This document shows positions 56,917 through 64,000 of a DNA stretch of 64,000 nt, piece after piece. The notes beneath the pieces were generated by a model that saw only the letters and a list, made by a program, of their open reading frames with translations, ran no database searches and was not told where the DNA came from. Each line of letters begins with the position of its first letter. The stretch's first letter is position 1. The position numbers were made by a program, and so were the translations under genes. The stretch covers positions 11,222,001 through 11,286,000 of the forward strand of contig NC_003281.10 of assembly GCF_000002985.6 (NCBI RefSeq), written 5' to 3'. The DNA is from Caenorhabditis elegans. Lineage: Eukaryota; Nematoda; Chromadorea; Rhabditida; Rhabditidae.

Positions 56917-57753
56917 TCTATAAAAAATCGATTTAAAAAATGGCTCAAAAAGCTAATAAAAATATAATTTCCCGAGGAAAAACGGGATTTTCGGGTAAAA
57001 ATTGAAAAAAATTTTTTTTTCACCATTTTAACCACGAAAAATGCAAAAAAATGCAATAAAATACAATAAAATCACATAAATACAACGAAAAAACCCAGAA
57101 AAACCGAAAAAAAGAGTATCACAGAACAAGAAATTTGGGGAAGCAAAGTGAATTGGAGCCGTAAATTGACTAGGAAACAGGGGAGAAAATTCAACATTTT
57201 TTGGCAATAAATACAAATTTTTGTGACCCAACCGTCTTGTCCGAGAGGACTACAAAATCAGAAAAAATTCGAAAAAATTGATTTTGTAGTCCTCGTGGAC
57301 AAGTTTTTGAGATTTTTTCTCGAAAAATTGATTTCGATTTTTAGGAAAATTAAGATTTTGATTTTTCGCGAAAAAAAACTTCAAAAAAGTGGAAAACTAA
57401 AAGAAAAACTTGTCCACGCGGACTACAAAACTCGATTTTTTTTAAAATTTCCTCCAAAAGGAGTACAAAGCTTAATATTCAAATATTCAACGTTTTTAAA
57501 AAACCTCGTTTGAATTTAAAATTTAAAAAATATTTAATTTTTCGAAAATTCTGAAAATTGTTGTCCACGAGGACTACAAAACGGCCTAACCGGAGGAAAA
57601 AGGAATGGAAAGTAAAAAATTTGGAATTTCAATGAAAATTAGTTAAAGCGTTAAATTAAAAAGAAAAATGAATAAGTTATTATGAAATTTTCAGAATTTT
57701 TCCGATTTTTTCAAGAATTTCATCTGAAAATCAGCGGCGGACTTTTTCAAATT
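56917..57753. other. Gap between gly-9 and DENR with GTCC..GGACTACAAAA motifs
   Basis: Both neighbours run on the minus strand. 57235-57600 holds five copies or relatives of TTGTCCACGAGGACTACAAAA in both orientations. 57045-57225 is somewhat more complex and is a candidate DENR promoter. The 840-bp spacing is too long for a typical worm operon. Confidence 0.55.
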
Positions 57754-60700
57754 TTAAGCTTTCGCCGGATCGATAAAATTCCATTTCTGATGTTCATCCT
57801 TTTCATCACATTCGACAACGATTGCATTGTCGCCGGGCTTCAAGTTGGCTGTTGACATGCATTTTCCACTTTTCAGATTTCGAATCATTTTATTCTGAAA
57901 AATTCGGATTTTTTAACGGAAATTTGGTCCAATTTTCGACAAAAAAAGTATTTTTGAATTCTAAAAAAAAATTAAAAATATCGATTGAAAAAATGAATTT
58001 ATCGATTTTTTTGCAAAGAAAAAGTCGATAAAAAATAAGTTCATTGATTTTTTATCGAAAAATTGCAGAAAAATTAAATTTATTCATTTTTCTTTGTAAA
58101 AATCGATAAAATTGGATTCATCGATTTTTATTTGCGGAAAATCGATGAAAAATAAGTTTATTGATTTTTTTAATAAAAAAAATCGATAAGAATTGGATTT
58201 ATCGATTTTTCTGAAAAAATGATTTTTTTAAAAAATCTATTTTTCTATAAAAAAAATCGATTAAAAAAAATAAATTTATCGATTTTTTGAAACAAAAAAT
58301 GGATAAAAATGGGCTTATCGGTTTTTTAAAAGAAAAATGTCGTTAAAATTAAATTTATTGATTTTTTTTAAAAAGAAAAGTCCATAAAAAATTAAATTTT
58401 GATTTTTGAGCGATTTTTTGCGGTTTTTTTCGAAATTTTTCCCATAAAATCTCACCTCATAAGCCCAACGCTCGTTAAATTGTGCTTTTTTCGAGCAAGT
58501 TTTCATCCGAATATTTCCATTTTCTTCAGAAGCACACGTATTCTCTCGTCGAAGATTTCCTTCTTTTGATAGGGACATTAGCTGCAAAATTTTGAGAATT
58601 TTAGGAATTTTAGGTTTTAAAAATCGCAATTTTCTGTTTTTATGCTGAAAAAAGTGTTGAATTTTTTTTGGCTAAACTGAATTTTCCCAAAATTTTGTAA
58701 ATTTTTTCTTTAATTTAATTCAAAAATAGGCCCAAATTTTGATTTTCAGAGTGTTTTTCCAGCAAAAAATGCAATTTTCAAGTAATTCTCAGTTTTTTTC
58801 AAAAAAAAAAAAAACTACCTGCGGAGAGCTTCCTTTTCCCTGACAATGGAAAACGCCGAGCAATTGTGACATTTTTTCGTCTCTTTGTAGGGTATCGGTG
58901 CACATTCTCGTTCCGCTGACCACTGTGTGAAGCTGCAATTTTTTTTTGTATTTTTTCTTTCAAAAAAACATCGAAAATTTTTTCGATTTTTGCTAAATTT
59001 TCTCAGAAAATTTCAATTTTCTAGTTTTTGTTGATTTCTGTTGAATATTATTTTAAATTTTCGCTCCCAATTTCAAGGATAAGCAGAATTTTCAGACACT
59101 TTTTTTCGATAACAGAAAAAAAATCGATTTTTTTTTGCCTTTTTCTTTGAGAAAAACGTTAGAAATTTGCACTAATATAGGCGATTTTTGCTTATTTTTC
59201 CAAAAAAAAATTGAGAAAAAATTTCTAAAAAGCCGAGTTTTTTTTTGGAACATTTTTGCCAAAAAAACTACACTGAAATAGGCGATTTTTGCGGATTTTT
59301 CTCAGATATTCGAGAAAATTTTCAATTTTAAAGTACGGAATTCTTTTTTGCTTTTTGCTCTCGAAAATATCGATACATTTTTGTCAAAAAAAAAAACCCC
59401 CGTAAAATTGGGCAATTTTTGCACATTTTTCTCAGAAAATTTCAATTTTTCAGTTTTTGTTGATTTCTGTTGAATATTTTTTTAAATTATTTAAAATTTC
59501 GCTCAACAAAAATTTTTTTGTCCCAATTTCAAACGATAAACAGAATTTTCAGACACTTTTTTTCGATAACAGAAAAAAATCGATTTTTTTTGCAGTTTTT
59601 CAACGTTAAAAAAAAAACCAAAAAAAGCGAGCAATTTTCTAAAAACTCGATTTTTTTTGCAGTTTTTTCTTGAAAAAAGGTGAAACTATGTACAGTTTTG
59701 CCAAAAAAAAACCACACTAAAACTGGCCGATTTTTGCTCATTTTTCTTAGAAATTCGAGAAAATTTTGAAATTTATTTTTTCGCTCAGAAAAAAAGGTGC
59801 CAAAAAATCACCGCTCCATAGGCAACGACATCCTCATCCATAATGAATTTCCCTTTGGCAATATTATCCAAAAACCATTTAAACGGCTTGCAATTCAGCC
59901 TTTTCCTGAGTTCATGCCGTGCAGTTAAATCTCCAACATCTTTAGTTCGTAGATCTTCTCTATGCATATAATATAATCTTTTATAATCATCCATCCATAC
60001 TTCTGCCAAACGCTTCGAATTTGTACCATGCACGTCTTTATTGTTATTTCTTCCTGCAAAATTGATGGATTTTGAGTGATTTAAAAAATTTGATTTTTTC
60101 CAGAAAAATCGATAAATTTCATATTTATCGATTTTTAAATTTAAAATTTAAAAATTAAAAATTCGTCAAAAATCGTTCCAAATTTCCGTTTGAAAATTGT
60201 TTTTTATCCTTTTTTCCCAAAAAAAAAAACCAATTATTATCCGTCTGACTTTTTTGTAATTAAAATTTTTTTTTTTTTGGTTTTGCTTCATTTTTTTGCA
60301 GAAATTGCCCTTTTTTCTCATTAAAATTGTATTTTTTTCAATTTTTTATAGGGGAATAACCCGAATTTCGCTTTCCAAAAAAAAACCCGAATTTTAAAAA
60401 AATTTCTATTTTTCTGAAAAAATTTGCATGTCTACTGAAAAAAAACCCAAAAATCAAAAAAAAATTTTTGTGATAAAAAATTAGATTTTATTCAGAAAAT
60501 TTTCCGTCTGGTTAAAAAAAATTATTTTTGGTGTTTTCTCTATTTTTGGAAGAAGTTTTATTTATTTTCTCATTAAAATTGTTTTTTTTTTGGGGAAAAA
60601 ACCGCAAATTTCGCTCATTTCTTTGAAATTTTCCCGTTTTTTTCCTCGATTTTTTTTTTGAAAAATTAATTTAAATTATTTTTCAATAATTTTTTCTAAA

Positions 60701-63700
60701 ATAAATTATATTTTCAGAATTTTAAACATTTTTAATTTTCACTAATTTTTTTTCCGAATTTTGCGATTTTTCTGCATTTTTCTGCTAATTTTCTCAAAAA
60801 ACCAAACAATTTTTTTCCCGAGAGATTAACAATTTTTTGACATTTTTTCAGCATTTTTTCAGTATTTTTTCTGCATTTTTCCAGCAATTTTGCACCTGTC
60901 ATATTATACGGATGACCGGCTCTGAAGATGTGTCCAACGTGGGAACATGGAATAAATTCGATCGATCCTCCGCACATCCAAGCCTGAAAAAAAAAAGAGA
61001 AAATTGCAATTTTTTCGAATTTTCTAGCAATTTTTCAGCTAAATATCAATTTTTTTCAAAAATTAAGTGGGATTTTAGCACGAAAATCGCTGGAAATCAG
61101 AAAAAAATTAATTTTTCTCCAGATTTTTTACAAGAAAAAGCAAATTTTTCGCTAAAATTCTAGAAAATGGTTGATTTTTTTTTTTTTTAATTAGCGAAAA
61201 ATCAATTTTCCATTGAATGTTTCAGCACAAAAAATGACGTAAAATCCACGAAAACTTGAATTTACCGAGAAAAACAATTAAAATTGGCAAAAACTCCAGA
61301 CTTTTCAAGTAGAGACTTTTTTTTTCAATTTTCAGCTCAAAATTTCTATAAAAACTTCAAAAAAAAAAAACGGGGAAAACCCATTTTTCAGTAAAAAAAA
61401 TTTTCCACTAAAAATCCCGTACTCTAAACGAAATTTCGAGGTTTTCACCACCCCAAATGTCCATTTCCTCATCATATCCTCCAACTTCAAAGAAATATTC
61501 CCGATTTGCAGCTAGAAGCCCACCGGCCATTGTTGGGCTCCGAATATAGTCTGTTGGCTTTGTTCGACGCTTTTGTTCTTCTTCTGATAAGCCTTCCCAT
61601 GTGAAGTGAAGAGCCCATGAGAAACCTGCAAAAAACTGGAAAATACAGCTGAAAATCGAATGTTTTGGGCAAAAATTAAGATTCTTTGAGTAAAAATTGG
61701 AATTCTATAGCTAATTTGACAAAAAATGGTCGTTTTTCGACTATTTTTGTCGAAAATTTGGGAAATTTTAGTCAACAATAAGCAAAAAAAAAATATTCGA
61801 ATAGACAACATGCGGGGGACTCGGAGTGTCGTTGTTTTTTGGCGGCAAATTCAAATTCTAGAAGAAATTCGTCAAAAAATGACTTTTTTTGTAAAATAGC
61901 GAAACAATCTGAAAATTTTTGAATTTCTTAGGAAAAAAGACGTTGTTCATCAAAAATTTACCATTTTTGTGAGATTTCGGAGAAAAAATTCATTTTTTCG
62001 ACAATTTTTATTAGTTTTCAGTTGAAATTGTGCAAAAATCTCTTTTTTTTTAATTGAAAATTGAGCCATTTTCTCGCGAAAAAGAATTGTTTCTCTTCGA
62101 TTTTTTGTACGATTATATGACAAAACCCCATTTTTCCGGCGATTTTTGTCAATTTTGCGTGAAAATTTTGCAATTTTTGGGTGAAAAAATCCAATTTTTT
62201 CATTTTTTTGAGTGAAAAAATCCGATTTTTTTGTAATTTTTCCGCACCTCCAGTAGAAAGTGACCAATCTCCGTGATAAGCCAACGTATTATCAGAAATT
62301 GAATCAATCATTGGACACACAATTGCAGTTCGCTCATCACTAATTCGTTGTACAATCGGCTCCAACCATCCATGATTAGCTTCACAGTGAGAATCCAAAA
62401 ATACGATAATATCACCGACGGCTTCACGTGCTCCGGCGAGTTTTGCTCGAATGAGCCCGTGGCGAACGTGTTTTCGGATTAGACGAACTTTTCCGCCGAA
62501 TCGTTTGATGTGCTCGTCTAGCGGCTCTTGCAGTTCTTCTGGAATATATTTTTTGATTATTTTCAGTCAGTTTTAGTAGTTTTTAGAACTTTTTCAGAAC
62601 TTTTTCAAATTTTTTAGCTAGAAAATTGGGATTTTCTGGGATTTTTGAATTAATTTTCAATTTTTGAATTAATTTTTAGCTAGAAAATTGAGATTTTCAG
62701 TCAATTTTAGTGATGATTTTAGGTTTGAAATTGAAAATTTCAGGCAGTTTTAGTAGTGTTCAGAATTTTTTCATAACGTTTAAAACATTTTAGCACGAAA
62801 ATTGAGATTTTCAGTCAATTTTATATGTTTCAAACATTAAAAAAATTATTTTCGATTTTATTTGATACTTTTTGGCTAAAAATTGAGATTTTTCAAAATT
62901 TAGATAATTTTCAGCTTGAAATTGAGATTTACAGGGCAATTTTAGAATTTTTTAATTTTTAGATAAAACAAAATGGGATTTTAAGCCGATTTCGGGTATT
63001 TTTCAGGAAATAAAAAATTAATTTTCCCATTTATTTGATAATTTTCAGCTTGAAATTCGGATTTTCAGACAATTTTCAGTCAGTTTTAGTAGTTTTTAGA
63101 ACTATTTCATAACCTTTTCTAAACATTTTAGCTGGAAAATTTCATACACTTTTAAAAATAATTCTCGTTTGTTCGGTTTTATTTGATGATATTTTTTTAA
63201 AGCTACAAATTGAGATTTTCAGTCAATTTCTGTATTTTTTCTTCATTTTCATTTCAGTTTGTTTTTTTTGTGAATTTTCGAAATAGTTCGACTATTTAAA
63301 ACCTCGTGTTCTGTAGTAAAAATTAAATATTTAAATGATTTTTTCCCTTTTTTTCAGCAAATTTTCTAATATTTTTCAATTTTTAAAGATTATTATTGAA
63401 TTTTAAAATATAAAAACCGGTTTTTGGAGAAAATTAGTTTTTTCCCCGGTTTTTTTGGTAATTTTCAATGCAAATCATTCTCAAATTATAATTTTTCAAC
63501 CAATTTTCCCAATTTTTCTCAAATTTTACTAACGTCTCTTGCTATTATCATCGAGCAAAATGACCTCCTGCAACAACTCTGGCGGGCTCCGATTAATCAC
63601 CGAATGCACCGTTCGGAGCAGCGGAGTCCACGCTTCATCAGTGAAAATAATGATGACAGAGGTCTTCGGCAATGCCGCATAGTCGTATTTAATATCTTTA

Positions 63701-64000
63701 CACGCCTGAATTCTCGGATCAGGTACGTCTCGATCAAGTGATATTTTATCAGAAGCATGCACATTCATAAACCATTTCTTCATATCGGCCTGACCGAGCT
63801 CTGCGTCTTTTCCGGTGAGCACAACGGGTTTTCCCTTCTCTCCAGGACCTTCCCGGGGCGCTGTGTAGTTCGGGATTTGGTGGAGCTCCCCGTTCCATGT
63901 TTCCGGAAGCCTTACGAGCTCTTCTGCGTATTTTTCTGCAAAAAAATAGATTTTTTAATAGAAAAATTCCACTAAAATTGCCCACCAATATCCGGAAACT
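57754..64000 (-). CDS. gly-9: Polypeptide N-acetylgalactosaminyltransferase, 5' end cut by the window
   Basis: Nine exons are visible: 64000-63986 (partial), 63935-63534, 62538-62248, 61625-61423, 60983-60896, 60053-59812, 58932-58819, 58581-58456, 57894-57754, giving about 540 residues in one frame. The enzyme starts mucin-type O-glycosylation in the Golgi, moving GalNAc from UDP-GalNAc to Ser/Thr. Order of landmarks: [22 protein letters not shown] (start of the GT-A fold), [26 protein letters not shown] (the D-x-H manganese site), LSTGGF, the Gal/GalNAcT motif [18 protein letters not shown] followed by [21 protein letters not shown], then AEVWMDDYK. The last three exons form a ricin-type lectin domain with cysteine pairs and HQKW near the end. 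The missing exon(s) should encode the short cytoplasmic tail and signal anchor. The symbol is recalled from the locus. Confidence 0.94.
57980..58400. repeat. AAATTTATCGATTTTTT / AAAAAATCGATAAA alternating repeat
   Basis: About ten alternating copies of TTTATCGATTTTTT and its near complement lie in the last gly-9 intron. The unit is roughly 40-45 bp and self-complementary, so it is both a tandem array and a chain of hairpins. Confidence 0.75.
59001..59605. repeat. ~140-bp direct duplication in a gly-9 intron
   Basis: The segment 59001-59139 (CAGTTTTTGTTGATTTCTGT-like sequence, then CAGAATTTTCAGACACTTTT and TTCGATAACAGAAAAAAA) recurs at about 59430-59600 with small insertions. It lies in the intron between the exons ending at 59812 and starting at 58932. 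Confidence 0.82.
62570..63240. repeat. ATTTTCAGTCAATTTTAGTAGTTTTTAGAACT degenerate repeat
   Basis: Six or so loose copies of a roughly 110-bp phrase (GATTTTCAGTCAGTTTTAGT, TTTTTAGAACTTTTTCATAA, TTAGCTGGAAAATTGAGATT) fill the intron between the exons 63935-63534 and 62538-62248 of gly-9. Confidence 0.7.

Overview
This is nuclear DNA of a nematode, almost certainly Caenorhabditis elegans. Introns are short to medium and begin GT and end TTTTCAG. Several start codons lie a few bases behind an unpaired splice acceptor, the layout used for spliced-leader trans-splicing. Non-coding DNA is A/T-rich, with poly-T runs, dispersed foldback elements and TTAGGC-type telomeric sequence. The reconstructed proteins match worm genes I recognise (tbx-37, elo-8, aakb-2, rsks-1, obr-1, gly-9, probably wht-8), which places the window on chromosome III in the Y47D3A clone region. 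That placement comes from memory, not from a search.

Layout. 1-0.7 kb: 3' end of an ABCG (White-type) transporter, plus strand. 1.5-2.1 kb: small secreted protein, minus. 2.9-5.1 kb: T-box factor (tbx-37), minus. 5.1-8.4 kb: nested and foldback repeats. 8.4-14.9 kb: three minus-strand genes in line, ADAT3/TAD3 deaminase subunit, then an unrecognised multi-pass membrane protein, then elo-8. 15.1-16.1 kb: aakb-2 (AMPK beta), plus, divergent from ADAT3. 16.1-23.3 kb: non-coding, with a 21-bp tandem array. 23.3-28.4 kb: rsks-1 (p70 S6 kinase), plus. 28.4-33.8 kb: non-coding, with a 1.5-kb minisatellite and a tRNA-like pair. 33.8-34.6 kb: small single-pass membrane protein, plus. 35.5-48.8 kb: obr-1 (oxysterol-binding protein), minus, 15 coding exons plus an alternative first exon. 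48.8-53.1 kb: repeats. 53.1-53.9 kb: 71-aa protein, plus. 54.8-56.9 kb: DENR-type translation factor, minus. 57.8 kb to the right edge: gly-9 (polypeptide GalNAc-transferase), minus, cut at its 5' end.

Functionally this is an ordinary metazoan gene neighbourhood. Two nutrient-signalling genes (AMPK beta and S6K) are next to each other on the same strand, a reinitiation factor (DENR) is 26 kb away, and lipid genes (elo-8, obr-1) are also present. I saw no operon-scale novel system, CRISPR array, virus or toxin locus. The unusual content is repeat architecture (long inverted repeats in an intron and next to a 3' end, higher-order minisatellites, nested insertions, telomere-like sequence), an alternative obr-1 amino terminus, and four proteins I cannot assign. 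Exon boundaries were worked out by hand from splice signals and reading phase. Except at the two truncated edge genes, every model closes in frame from start to stop.
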